Assembly: GCA_017163975.1 (NCBI GenBank)
Contig: JAFFSR010000365.1
Location: 1,240,001-1,304,000 of the forward strand
From: Anastatus disparis
Lineage: Eukaryota > Arthropoda > Insecta > Hymenoptera > Eupelmidae
Direction of reading: 5' to 3'
Length of the DNA stretch: 64,000 nucleotides
Part shown: in pieces, positions 23,078-33,974 of the stretch
Numbering within the stretch: position 1 is the first letter of the stretch
How the letters are laid out: each line of letters opens with the position of its first letter
Translations under genes and position numbers: made by a program
Notes under the pieces: model-generated
What the model was told of the DNA's origin: nothing
The model's database searches: none
Seen by the model: the letters and a program-made list of their open reading frames with translations, nothing else

Positions 23078-25450
23078 AAATTAACGACACGAATTCCGTG
23101 GACAACGATCCGATTTGTCATACACGTGTATTGAAGTGCACCGGTTATTGATAAAGTGTAGATATCCCGACAAATAAAAAAAGAAGCAGATAATCAGAAG
23201 CCAATGCAGCCAGAGCAGGCATGGGAAACCAGGAGAGCCGGCAATGCTGCCCCGCCGGCCACCCTTGTCATCAGCAGATAAGTTATTTGTTTTTTTGGGT
23301 TTTGTTATAACAATGTAATAAAAGGAAATAAGCGCACCTTACGTTAGATAAAATTCAGCATATTGGAAGACTAAGATAAAATCATTTCAATTGTTTTTTT
23401 TTATTATTTATTATCATCTACTAGAATTCTGTTTTCCAACTGTAAAACTTCTAGCTTCTTCACAGCGTTTTAAAATGTTAATAAGTGTTTAATTATTCAT
23501 TGTTTTAAATGCTACAAATTTTCTTCAAATAAAGTTTTTCAATTAGAACCAAAACCTCTCCCGTTTAGTTTTTACTCGTAAACCCATTTATTTTAACTAA
23601 ATATTTTTATAAACTAGGTAGTAGTATTTAAGATATATAATATATGGTTAATACCGAACGATAAACTTATAATAAATATTTAGTACTGCAATAATATATA
23701 TTAAAAGAAACTTTATAAGTTTAGTAGAATTATTGTAATTTATAAAATTAGATAATTCCAAAGCAATATATTACATCTGTTAGTTATTCCGTTCGTAATT
23801 CTCGTTCTCTAGCTATAAATATCTGTTGATTGAGATAGAAATTCTCTTCCTGGAGGTAAAACTTTACGAGGAGAATTTTCGCGGCTTAACAATAAATTAT
23901 TTGTAAAGATTTTCAGAATGTACTTTTGATGAATTCATATAAGTGAAAAATTTTATTTAAGTATGTAAATCTATTAGAGATATATTGTGGGAGTTTTGCA
24001 AGTAATTTTTACTCAAGTGGATTTATTAAACTAATAAAGAATGTCTGACATATTTCAATTTTATATCACTAACTTTTATTATAAAAACGACATAAACTTT
24101 TATGATTCGGAGTTTGGAGATAGGCTTATATAGTTCGGGGCCGTCGATAAAATTAAATAATTTTTTTTTCAAGTTATCCAAAAAATTTTAAATGTACTTC
24201 ATAAAAATTAATAAATATGCCACAAAAATAAGTTGCTTGGACAGTCATTGAACAGAATTAGACGTTAAAGTAATAATTATTTTAAAAACTACATATTATG
24301 AAAATTCAAATGAATAAAAAACAAATCAATCCTTTTCATAATAAAACTCATAACTGATTTTTATAAGGTATACTCTAATTTTAAGTAAAATTTGGTATGA
24401 TTAGGTATTTTCATATAAATTATGTGTCCGTACTTTAGTGTATAAATCATGTATATTAGGCAGTTTAATTGCATACGAAAATCGATTTTAGCACGTTCAA
24501 TTTAAAAAAATCTTAAATTTAAATAAAAACATCTGAAGTAAGTAATTTTTACATGAGTATACTTCGTCATTGGAATCAAGTAATTTTTTAGTACTTAAAA
24601 ATGGTGTAAAAATACATTGCACATTGTCTTTTAAAATAACATAATGCCCATGTCAAATATATGTATTTGAACAATAAGCTGAGTTTCGCACATTGAATTG
24701 AAAAGAAAAAAAAATAATATGTAATACTTATGCGCATCACATTAGAGGCAAAAAAATAAAAATTTTTTCATATTCTATTTTTTTGAAAATTTATTTATGT
24801 CACATGATTAGAAAAACCTTTGTGACTCAATCATTCATTTAACTTAGAGTTATTATTGTGAAATAAAAAAACTACACAATATTCAAATAAATAATTCTTA
24901 TAAACAATTATAAACAGTTAAAATCTTTTATATGAATATTTTATTTAATATTTAATATTTGTTAGTAAAATATGTCTAAAATATATATTTAGATAAATTT
25001 AATCTATATTTTCATGAATATAAATGTGCAAAAGGGAGAAGAATTAAAAATGCACTCGTTAAAAAGTTGATTCATGAAGTTTACAGAAAGACATTCGTGT
25101 TTTTAGCGAGAAACTATACTCTCCTCATAATTTATGGCAATTATAAATGTTTGTAAATTTCATATTAACCTAGATAAATACATGCTGCTTGTGAAAATCT
25201 GTATTTTAATCTAAATATTTAAAAAGAAAAGCTATTAAATACAATTATAGAAATTTATTCAATGCAATGAAATGTATAATTAATAATAGAAAATTGACTA
25301 AAATAAAAAAAGAGATAAATTTCAAAAAAGGAATATTAACTCTCATTTCCATGTGAAACGAGATCGGAGTGTTGATTTTATGACATTTTCGTATAGATCA
25401 GGCCGAATATACTCCTTAGATAAAATCTCTAAACTCCGGAAGGTAAAAAT
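23078..25450. other. AT-rich sequence, little recognised
   Basis: A GC-richer patch at 23,180-23,285 directly after the LTR is not assignable. The remainder is AT-rich without ORFs or clear repeats. Confidence 0.5.
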
Positions 25451-25467
25451 AAAATTAAATGTATGAA

Positions 25468-25522
25468 AGACGGGGTTTTTTTGTGAGAGGTAAAACTCTT
25501 TAGAAAAACCCGTCTTAACAAA
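25468..25522. repeat. Short hairpin
   Basis: GACGGGGTTTTT and AAAAACCCGTC face each other across a loop of about 25 bases. This could form a stem of about 11 bp. Function unknown. Confidence 0.4.
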
Positions 25523-25579
25523 AGATTGAAGCTGATTACGAATAAGCCAAAGAAATTAACAAGGACATAAAAGTATTTA

Positions 25580-25675
25580 AAAAAATGTGAAATATGCAAT
25601 AAAGACATTGATATCGAACATCAATCAATATCATGCCCTAAATTCAAAGAAATAATAAATTCATTAAATTTGTAA
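25580..25675 (+). pseudogene. Scrap of a LINE ORF2 C-terminal zinc knuckle
   Basis: This reads KKCEICNKDIDIEHQSISCPKF to a stop codon. The pattern C-x2-C-x7-H-x4-C followed by P is the zinc knuckle at the C-terminus of Jockey/I/R1-group ORF2 proteins. Nothing else of that element is visible here. Confidence 0.5.
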
Positions 25676-25746
25676 AACAATATGTTATATTTTAAATAAT
25701 GTAAAATAATTATTTATTTTAAATTTAATAAATCAAATAAATATAC

Positions 25747-25948
25747 CTATCATAGAATTAATATCCTTTTCAATTATTTCATTTATTTTCAAAAAATCGA
25801 AAGTTATTTTAAATTTTTTAGTATTATTTAAATCTTGAATTATATTTGTTCTTGAATTAACAATAAGTTCATATTTATGGCCTAAATCATTATATTTAAT
25901 ATTTGCTAATTTTACAGAACTATCATTGATAACATATGGTTCATTTAT
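25747..25948 (-). pseudogene. RPA70-like fragment, second exon
   Basis: The minus strand has a good acceptor (TTTTTCAG, exon starting at 25,948) and a GTATAT donor just after 25,747. The 202-nt exon between them reads NEPYVINDSSVKLANIKYND, then LGHKYELIVNSRTN. This is the style of the C-terminal half of RPA70 DNA-binding domain A, where a K-x-A-N-x-x-Y/F-x-x-L-x-x-D/K-YE signature follows the OB barrel. It fits onto the exon at 26,685-26,927, which gives the first half. Codon use is extremely A/T-biased. RPA70 binds single-stranded DNA in replication and repair. Only about one domain out of a ~600-residue protein is present, so this is a fragment. Confidence 0.5.
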
Positions 25949-25954
25949 CTGAAA

Positions 25955-26680
25955 AATAATTCAAGATAAAAAAATTAAGTAATTAAAAATTTATAGATTC
26001 ATTAATGCTTTTAAGGAGTAACCTCATACCGAAATAGCATCCTATCTTATATATCTAAATATTTGGAATATATATTTTAATAAAAAATAGCAATATAAAA
26101 AAAAATTAAAAAAAGAAAAGACTTAAAAAAAGTGCACAGAAAATATCAATTACAAAAATATGATTCTACTTAATATAATATAGGATTTTTATTAAAAATG
26201 AAATTTTTTTTTTTTTTTTAAATAGTCATTTGTAGTATTAATATCATATTTAAGATTAAAATTCATACTAGAGGGAAAGGAGAATATGAAAAAGGGTAAA
26301 TAAATAAATATATAAGGCACAAAATAATATAAAGCCCAAAAAATATAAGAATTAAATTAAAATAGAATCAACAAAAAATAATGTAAAAAAATAAAAATCA
26401 ATAAAAAAATAAGAACAGAAGTATAACGCCTAATATATAAATAACTACTATTATTATAAAAAAATGATAAACTTATAAAAAATAAAAATAAGGAAAAAAT
26501 TATAGAACCGCAATAAATTATTTAGAAATTTAAAAAAGTGCCTTAATCAAGAACTTCTAAATAATTAAATTTTAATGAAAATGCATAATTCAAATATAGA
26601 TAAGGTAAAACACAATGTCAGTATGAAAATAACTCTAAATATTATAATATAATTTTTTTATTAATTACTATAATCATATT
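25955..26680. other. Putative intron or spacer between RPA70-like exons
   Basis: Very A/T-rich, no ORF. It lies between the two RPA70-like exons on the minus strand. Its acceptor is clear, but no convincing GT donor follows the upstream exon, so splicing is not established. Confidence 0.35.
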
Positions 26681-26684
26681 AAAA

Positions 26685-26927
26685 TTATATTAAAAATAAA
26701 TTAATAACTTCAATTTTATCTAAAAATTTATCAATAAAGTTATCGAAAAAAATTAATCTAATTTCACCAGAGTCATCAAATAGATTCATTGATAATAATT
26801 TCTTTTCTTCATTATTTTGCTTCCATTTTCTTAAATCATTTATTTTAGTGATAATTGCACATATTTTTAACATAAACATGATAAGTTCTGTTGTATCATA
26901 TGCACCAAACGATAGTTGTGTAGACAA
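26685..26927 (-). pseudogene. RPA70-like fragment, first exon (DNA-binding domain A start)
   Basis: An 80-codon frame whose central part, ICAIITKINDLRKW then KLLSMNLFDDSGEIRLIFF and FIDKFLDKIEVINL, follows the start of RPA70 DNA-binding domain A (family pattern: arV-x-K-x-x-iR-x-W ... F-x-x-x-L-x-D-x-x-GeIr-x-x-x-F ... v-x-kf ... iev). The remaining OB-fold strands lie in the exon at 25,747-25,948. No N-terminal RPA domain, domains B/C or zinc finger were found nearby. It may be a decayed host paralog or an RPA-like gene carried by a DNA transposon (some Helitrons carry RPA-like genes); the window does not decide. Confidence 0.6.
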
Positions 26928-26929
26928 AA

Positions 26930-27640
26930 GTAAAAATTTTAAAATTGGATATAGTAAAAAAATGTTTATAAAAACAATTCATTAGATAAAATTTAAATAT
27001 AAAATATCAATATTCAATAATTGAAATTTTTGAATTTAAAAAAAAATAATAATTTAAATTACATGTATAATCAAAATGTAATTTAAATCTAATAACAGTA
27101 AGGGTCGCTGCGACTAATATTGAAAGTTTTTAAAGCTCTATGCTATCAACAAATATTTTTAGAATAAATTTCGAACATATATGCAAGCTAAATGCCTATC
27201 CAACAGCTAGGAGCAAGTAATCGAACTAAATGTCTCTTCAAAACGTGTTCCCAAAGTTAATATAGGAAAAATTCTTACTGCTACTGCTATATTTATATAT
27301 AATATAAATATATATTTAGTGTATAGAAAACCTGAAATTATGGCGCTGTCCTTCTTTATCTACATCAAGAATGAAACAATAATAAATTTATTTCTGCTAT
27401 TCGTATATCATTTTTTCGTTGGGGTTGAAAAAGGGGGCAATATGGCTGACTTGAGCTAGCATTATACATAAGTTCGAATTTATAGTCGACACTAAACATT
27501 TAAAAATTAAAATTTTAAGTTTCTTCTTCTTCTATTTCTCTATTTATAGGCAGAGGGTTTCTTTGTTACAATGGACTGAGAACCGATACGCCACCTTACA
27601 CTTGTAATTTTTATAGCCAGAAGGACTTGTTTCATAATGT
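26930..27640. other. AT-rich sequence, nothing recognised
   Basis: No ORF with recognisable similarity. TATATTTAT-type simple sequence lies near 27,290-27,320. Confidence 0.45.
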
Positions 27641-27649
27641 ATTATATTT

Positions 27650-28610
27650 TTTTGTATTTTTATTTTTTTCCCAGGGGGACTTTTAATTGGTTTTTCGTTG
27701 TTTCCGCCCGACAAGAAAAAAATTAAGGATGCCCAACAAAATTGTAAGGACCCCACTGGGCATCCTGACAGGGACCCTACTTGGCTTGTAATGGTGCGCT
27801 TCTGAGGTCTCGATAGGGCAGCCTCATTTTCATTAATATTCTATTATTACCAATCCGCTGCCCGATAATTGCCTGACTATTGATATTCAAAACATTTTAA
27901 AGTAAAACATAACCTCTTCTGACATTCTCACCAGTAAATTAAATTTTATTTTTCTTATAAGATCCGAATTCGTTAGCAAAAAATAAATGTATTGATATAT
28001 TTATAAAATAATATGAATGAATCATTGTTCAACTCAATTTTATATATTATGCATTTATTTTTTTATATGGAAATCCAATGTTAATTGCTATTAAAACACA
28101 CACACCACACTACTAAATAAGACTGTATCTAAAATTAAAATAATTCTTCTTTTCGTGATAAATATTATTTATATTGAAACTATTTTATAACATTCGGGGC
28201 GTAAAATGGTCATTTTATGCCCGCAAAGCAGCATAAAATGACCATTTTACGCCCCTCGTGTTATAAAATAGTATATGCACCGCGTGCGCAATGTACTTGG
28301 TGCATAAGGTACTATTAGAGTTAAATTTACAAGAAAAATAGTTTTTTTTTACATCAGATATACACGTGCATCAGAAGAGGTTATGTTCTCACTTAAAAAT
28401 TTTTTCATGTCAATCGTCGGGCAACTGTCAGGTGATAAACGGGTAATAATAGAGCACATCTGAAAATGAGGCTGCCCTGTCGGGACATCAGAAGCGCCCA
28501 ATTACATGCCCCACCGGAACCTTAAAATAATCATAGGGTACCTTATAGGGACCTCATTTTTACCTTCGTTTCTAGTCGGGCGGGTTCTACTCCCCTTTGA
28601 AAAATTTAAA
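27650..28610. repeat. Long composite inverted repeat
   Basis: Left-arm landmarks CGCCCGAC (about 27,707), GGGCAGCCTCATTTTC (about 27,818) and ATAACCTCTTCTGA (about 27,909) recur in reverse order and opposite orientation at about 28,376 (AGAAGAGGTTAT), 28,466 (GAAAATGAGGCTGCCC) and 28,575 (GTCGGGCG). This gives arms of roughly 300 bp around a centre near 28,220. A strong hairpin sits in the centre. Arms are about 70-80% alike by eye, so the element is old. Confidence 0.6.
28193..28264. repeat. Strong central hairpin
   Basis: GGGGCGTAAAATGGTCATTTTA and its near-perfect reverse complement face each other with a loop of about 14 bases (GCCCGCAAAGCAGC). It lies at the centre of the larger inverted repeat. 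Confidence 0.75.
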
Positions 28611-28627
28611 AAACTTTTTTTAGAAAT

Positions 28628-28690
28628 TTTACTGGGGAATCGAAACCCGGTCCACTAAGAGCCTTAGCCCCCTGCGATACCACCGCTCCT
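28628..28690 (-). repeat. tRNA-like SINE head
   Basis: On the minus strand the segment GGAGCGGTGGTATCGCAGGG, then GGCTAAGGCTCTTAGTGG and CGGGTTTCGATTCCCC, has a tRNA-like 5' start, an A-box-like stretch and a B-box-like GGTTTCGATTCC (one base longer than the GGTTCGATTCC consensus). It does not fold cleanly as a full tRNA and lacks a proper 3' acceptor half. A tRNA-derived SINE head is therefore more likely than a tRNA gene. Confidence 0.45.
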
Positions 28691-28951
28691 ATTTTTAAGT
28701 TTCATTGTTCTGTGTTCCCTATAAACGTTCAAATACTTTAAAGGGAACATGGAATGTAAGTCGACTATTCTTCTAATAGTGGTAACATTCTAAAAAAAAT
28801 AGGACGCTGTTTATGTTACGTAAATAAAAAGATTTTATAATAATGACAATGGAACAAATTTTTTGCTATAATTCATTAGCTAATTAAATAAATTTTTTAT
28901 TGCTATAAAAAGCAGTGTTAAATATCAATTACCCTATCAATGTTTAAGGGG

Positions 28952-29122
28952 GTAGCCACAAATAGACCGTGTCGTGTCGTGACGACGAAAAATGAGTTTG
29001 ACATCTATTAAATTGAGACTCTATAAATACCTTTTGAACCAATGGTCAATGAGCATAAAGTCTCAATTTAATAGATTTCAAACTTATTTATCGTCGACAC
29101 GACACGGTCTATTTGTGGCTAC
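28952..29122. repeat. Foldback element with ~75-bp arms
   Basis: GTAGCCACAAATAGACCGTG at the left end is matched by CACGGTCTATTTGTGGCTAC at the right end. Inside, TCTATTAAATTGAGACT pairs with AGTCTCAATTTAATAGA. Arms are about 75 bp with a loop of about 25 bp. Flanking AAGGG/AAGGG may be part of the element. No coding content. Confidence 0.75.
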
Positions 29123-29139
29123 TCTCTAAGGGAGTAGTG

Positions 29140-30400
29140 TTTTGAATAAACTGGTAGATATCATGACAAAGGAAATAAACGCAGAGTTACATGGGTTATC
29201 GAAAATGACATCTAAAAGCAATTTGACCCAGAGATATACATTGATAATGTTAACTTAAATACTAAACATATCTTTAAAAAAAGAAATTATTAAGGCTCGA
29301 ATTTATAATCGACAATCAACAATCAGCACTCTGTTCTCAACCCTTAGATCTTAAAGTTCAATTGTAACATGTTCCTTATTAACATAGATAAACGTTTAAA
29401 CCTTTAGAATTAGGATATACCATTGGATATACAAATTATACAAATAAATTTAAATCGGATTTAAATATATAATAATTAAGTTAAAATTATAAACATTTAA
29501 AAAATGTAAATTCAAAGATTTATTTAATTGAAAAATGTAAATTCAAAGATTTATTTAAATAATATTAATGATTTTAATAAAGTTTAGGTAGAGTGTGAAA
29601 TTTCAATTATAAATGATAAGAAAAATTGCATAAATTTAAAACTGATTTTTTTAACTATCTATCAAAAAAAAAATCCTGAAGAAAGACAATTATATAAGTA
29701 ATGTTTTTACTGCTATATTTGAAAAAAAAAAATGATGCAATTGTGATTAATGATATAAATAACAGTTTTGAGATGTATAATGAACTTAATAAATCAAAGA
29801 AAACAACAAAAAGTTATAAAATACAGATGAGATATTTATATATATTTGTGATAACATCATGTTTATCAAAGTATTTCAGTTGAATATTTATATTTCATTA
29901 CCCTATTATGATTCAAATGAAAAAAATTAGAAATTGTTAATTATTTTTAAATAAATAAAATTCATATTTTGAGGTTATTTTTAATAAATTTTATTGTAAC
30001 TTGTAATTATTAATATAATCATTAATCTAATAAGTCAAAATAAAGAATTAGTATTTTTATTGAGTAATGAATACATGTGTACATAGGTAAACAACTGTTT
30101 AAAAACATATTAAATAATAATGAAATTACGCTTAATTTTTTCAATTTTTCTTTTAGATATAGATATAGATATTTATTTATTTTGTAAAAAGAGTACAAAA
30201 AGGCGTGTAATACATGAAATAGTAAGTAATAATTCTATAAAAAGTATTGCTCATAATAAGATAAGATATCACAGTCAATTATTAAAATTAATATATAATA
30301 CTGTATCAGTAAGTCACCATGTAAGAGTGATATCACAGACTATTCTAAATACACGCAGAAAACATAAATTACAATAAAAAACAGTCTTAAATATCTATCA
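29140..30400. other. AT-rich sequence, nothing recognised
   Basis: Two short plus-strand frames (29,701-29,883 and 30,120-30,377) have A/T-driven composition (Asn, Lys, Ile) and no motif. I do not call them genes. Confidence 0.45.
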
Positions 30401-30723
30401 GTCATTGAATTGAAATACATAATTTAAAAGAAGAATTACTGTCATGACATCAATAAAAATAAAATTGGACAATACTATTAAAATAAAATTGAACAATACA
30501 ATAACAAAGTAATAGTAAATAATTAAAAAATAAAATAATAATTACATTTAAAGAATAAAAACAATAACGAAGATGTCATGGCTTCTAATAAAAACAGAAC
30601 CACTCATACTTTCCGCATACATTCATCCATCATACACGCTAATAAATACATTTACACCTTAAATCTATACATAGGACAAAACAAAATAAATTAACACAAA
30701 GATTAAAATACTTAAAATTAATT

Positions 30724-33540
30724 TCACTCGAGGTCGAGTAAGTACGTCCTCAGAGCCGACTTAAACCTGCTAAGCGATGGAAGATTTTTTATATAAGCAG
30801 GCAGGGAGTTCCAAAAATGCGCACCTTGAACTTGAAAGGAATTTCTTCCAGTCTCAGTACGCATGAAGGGCACCGCGAAGTCCTTAATCTCTCCCCTAGT
30901 GGCTACCATAGGTACATATCTAGTGAAGAGACTCACTAGATACTCGGGAGTATTCATGCGCACGATTTTGTACATAAGTACAGCCATAGAATACTGTCTC
31001 CTTGAATCAGTACACAGCCAACCAAGCGCAGCTCTATGAGGAGAGATATGATCGCCCAATCCTACGCCTGATACATATCTCACACATGAGTTTTGCAGTC
31101 TTTGTAATTGTCTTCTCAACCCGTGCGAAGCATCAAGCAGAACTACTGAGCAGTAGTCGAGGTGCGGAAATAGCAAGGCGGCTGCGAGTTGTTTACACAG
31201 GGCCTCAGTGGTGTACCGACGAAAGAACCGTAAACTATACATTATCCTATTAAATTTTTTAGTCACCATATTAATATGCGGCTCCCAAGACAACTTAGCG
31301 TCAAGCACAACACCAAGGCTCGTAACGGTATCAGAGAAAGATATGCCGACACCTCCCTCAAGCTCAATCGTTTTTGGCTCACCAGCATCAAAGTCATGAT
31401 TAAAACGACTACTGCCAAAAACGATCGCCTTAGTTTTGCTTGCATTTAATGTGAGAGAAGCATCGACAGCCCACCCCGACACCGCCCTGGCCGCCCTCTG
31501 CATAATACGAATACCTTCATTCAGATGTTCATAAGGGACCTGAGTATAGATTTGGAGGTCATCAGCATATAATATGTGCTTGACACAACAGGGTTCGAGC
31601 GTGTCACGTATGTTATTAATGTAAAGGCAGAACAACAGAGGCCCCAGCACTGAACCCTGTGGAACTCCTAGATTGGTTGTTAACCAATCCAAATCCTCTT
31701 TTAAATGTGTAGAAACCATTTGTTTCCTACCTGATAAATAGGAGTTGATCCACTCAAGTGCAGCCCTAGAAAACCCCATCAATCTAAGCCTCGCAAGCAA
31801 TTTGGAAGGGGAGATCGTGTCGAATGCCTTACTAAAGTCAAATAGGAGTAGTATCGTGGCAAGTTTCTTGTCAAGACCTGATCTTATGTCGTCTGTAAGT
31901 TTAAGTATGGCAGTCTGCGTAGAATGATGCTTCCTGAAGCCAGTCTGCAAAGAGTCAAGTATTTTGTGTGTCATAATATACTCCTGCAGTTGGTAATGGG
32001 CAATCTTCTCGAGAACCTTTGAAAGAAAACATAATATTGCTATGGGCCTAAAATCTTTAAGCATTTTAGGTGCAGGGCACTTCTTTAAAGGCACAATACG
32101 TGCGCGCTTCCAAAGGCAAGAGAAGACCCCCCGTGCAAAAGAGGAATTGAACAGAGTCATAAGATGCTCTCCAATAACATGAAGTGCTTTAAGTATCACA
32201 CTCTGCGGGATGCCATCCCCGCCACAAGCCTGTGATGAAAAATGCAAAATCACAAGGATTACATTATTAATATTAATTGGCTTAAAGGCAAAACCACTTT
32301 CACTACACTCAGAAAGAATCCTTTTACGTTCTGCAGTGTCATCGTGTGGCGAGACCGACACCCCCGCAAAATGTGCATTAAGCTCATCTAGAGTGAATTC
32401 ATTCAAGTCCCCTTGAGGTCCGGACAGGAGTCCCAGGTCTTTTAACTCCTTCCAGACATTACCTCTAGCAAGAGCATCGAATAGTCTATTATGATAATAA
32501 TTTGTTTTAGCATGTTCCGTCCGTTCATCCATTGTTTTACGCAGCTGCAAAAATTCGGAGAGATATCGCTCCTCCTTCGTCCGTTTAAATCTACGATACG
32601 TGGCATCTCTCTTGTGCCGCATCTGCGACAACTCTTTATCAATCCAAGGAAATTTATCTTTACCAATTTTAAGTGTTTTTAGTGGCGCTAGATTTTGTAT
32701 TGCCGCCGTAAGGTTGTCACAGAGGCAGCCAAGTGCAGATTCTGTGTCAACTGTACCAACTATAAATTGCGTCCAATCACAGTCGGCGAAACTCTGTACC
32801 AATAAGTTAGGACAGATATCTTTGTAATTTCTATACTTAAATATTTTATTATCTGTCTTGATGTGATGACAAGAAATACATACATTAACTAAGTTGTGCC
32901 GACGGTGAAAATTCGCTGGTAAGTTGCGTGCGTCAAGTACTGTGTCATTATCGTCAACAAAAATCAGGTCAATCCACGTGTGAGACGTTGGGGTGTGATG
33001 CGTGGCACCGTGCTGAACCAACTGTAACGAAAGCTGAGCCGACAATTTATTAATAAATTTGGCATCACTGCTTTCACGCAGGAGATCGGCATTCAGATCT
33101 CCCATTATAATTTGATGAGAGTATTCGGAAGCAAAATTTCTCAAATTATCCAAAAAATCGGTAGTTTTAAAAAAAGAAATTGCAGGAGGTCGATAAATAA
33201 CAGAAACCAACACGGCTTCGGAGCTGCCCAATTGCACGGAACAAAAAATATACTCAAGTACCTCCGGTTTACCTTCATTATGATTAGTTTGAGTATCTGA
33301 AGTAGCCAAAATAGTGCACTTTAAATTGTCTTTAACATACAAAGCAACTCCTCCACCACGCAAGTTTCTGTCCTGTCTGAATACTTTATACCCTTTGACC
33401 CGAATGACGTCATCCGAAACAGATGGACCAGGTCTCAGCCACTCCAAATATGTCGCAAGAAGGACCATCACTTAGAAACTCACGTACCTGCCCAATGTGA
33501 GCCCTCAACGAAGTCACATTCAGAAAGCACGCTCGGTGTA
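30724..33540 (-). pseudogene. LINE ORF2: AP endonuclease and reverse transcriptase
   Basis: The open frame 33,471-30,724 encodes 915 residues. The endonuclease shows IIMGDLNAD and TWIDLIF, but the usual SDH motif reads RRH in FHRRHNLV, so a catalytic Asp is lost. The RT has FDFSKAFD, GVPQGSVLGPLLF and YADD (LYADDLQIY). The C-terminal HFWNSLP ... F...L region is typical of CR1/L2/Kiri elements. The endonuclease start (LNVTSLRAHIGQV ... GVAETW) lies upstream in another frame, reaching about 33,540. The break falls in CTGAGACCTGG near 33,430-33,440 and is best explained by loss of one copy of an 11-bp tandem repeat. ORF2 nicks the target and reverse transcribes the element RNA in place. Confidence 0.85.
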
Positions 33541-33589
33541 GTCATTGAGGAGAGGCCACACTCGACGCTACTCCATTATTTGTACTTAA

Positions 33590-33970
33590 GAGGAGGTCAC
33601 GTATCTCTGTCCTTTTCTAATCAAAGAATTGAGTTTTTTACACAAACTAACAACTTTAGCAAAAAATGAAGAGAAAACCGCATCTCGTAATAAAAAAAGC
33701 AATATTTTCTTTAATAAGAAAGAATTAATTTTATTGCTTTGTTTTCAAGAAAACCTTGAAAAACTTAAATCATAGAGGTTAGGGTGGACAATTTGGTTTT
33801 TCAAGGTTTTCTTGAGAACGAAGCAATAAAATTAATTTTTTCTTATCAAAGAAAATATTGCTTTTTTTGATACAAGATGCGGCTTTCTTTTCATTTTTTG
33901 ATAAAGGTATTAGTTTTTGTAAAAAAATCATTTCTTTGATTAGAAAAGGACAGAGATACGTGACCTCCTG
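33590..33970. mobile_element. TTAA foldback MITE, copy 1 (inside the LINE)
   Basis: A 381-bp palindromic element starting GAGGAGGTCACGTATCTCTG and ending with the reverse complement. Each arm is about 175 bp and the short loop contains TAGAGGTTAGGGTGGACAA. Preceded by TTAA; the right flank reads TCAA after a decayed last base. It interrupts the LINE. No coding capacity. Confidence 0.9.
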
Positions 33971-33974
33971 TCAA

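Noticed and set aside
28628..28690. A functional tRNA gene
   Set aside because: The B box has an extra base, and the acceptor stem and D/anticodon arms do not pair convincingly.
30120..30377. 85-codon plus-strand frame with histidine and basic residues
   Set aside because: No recognisable family, A/T-driven composition, and it lies at the 3' flank of a LINE.
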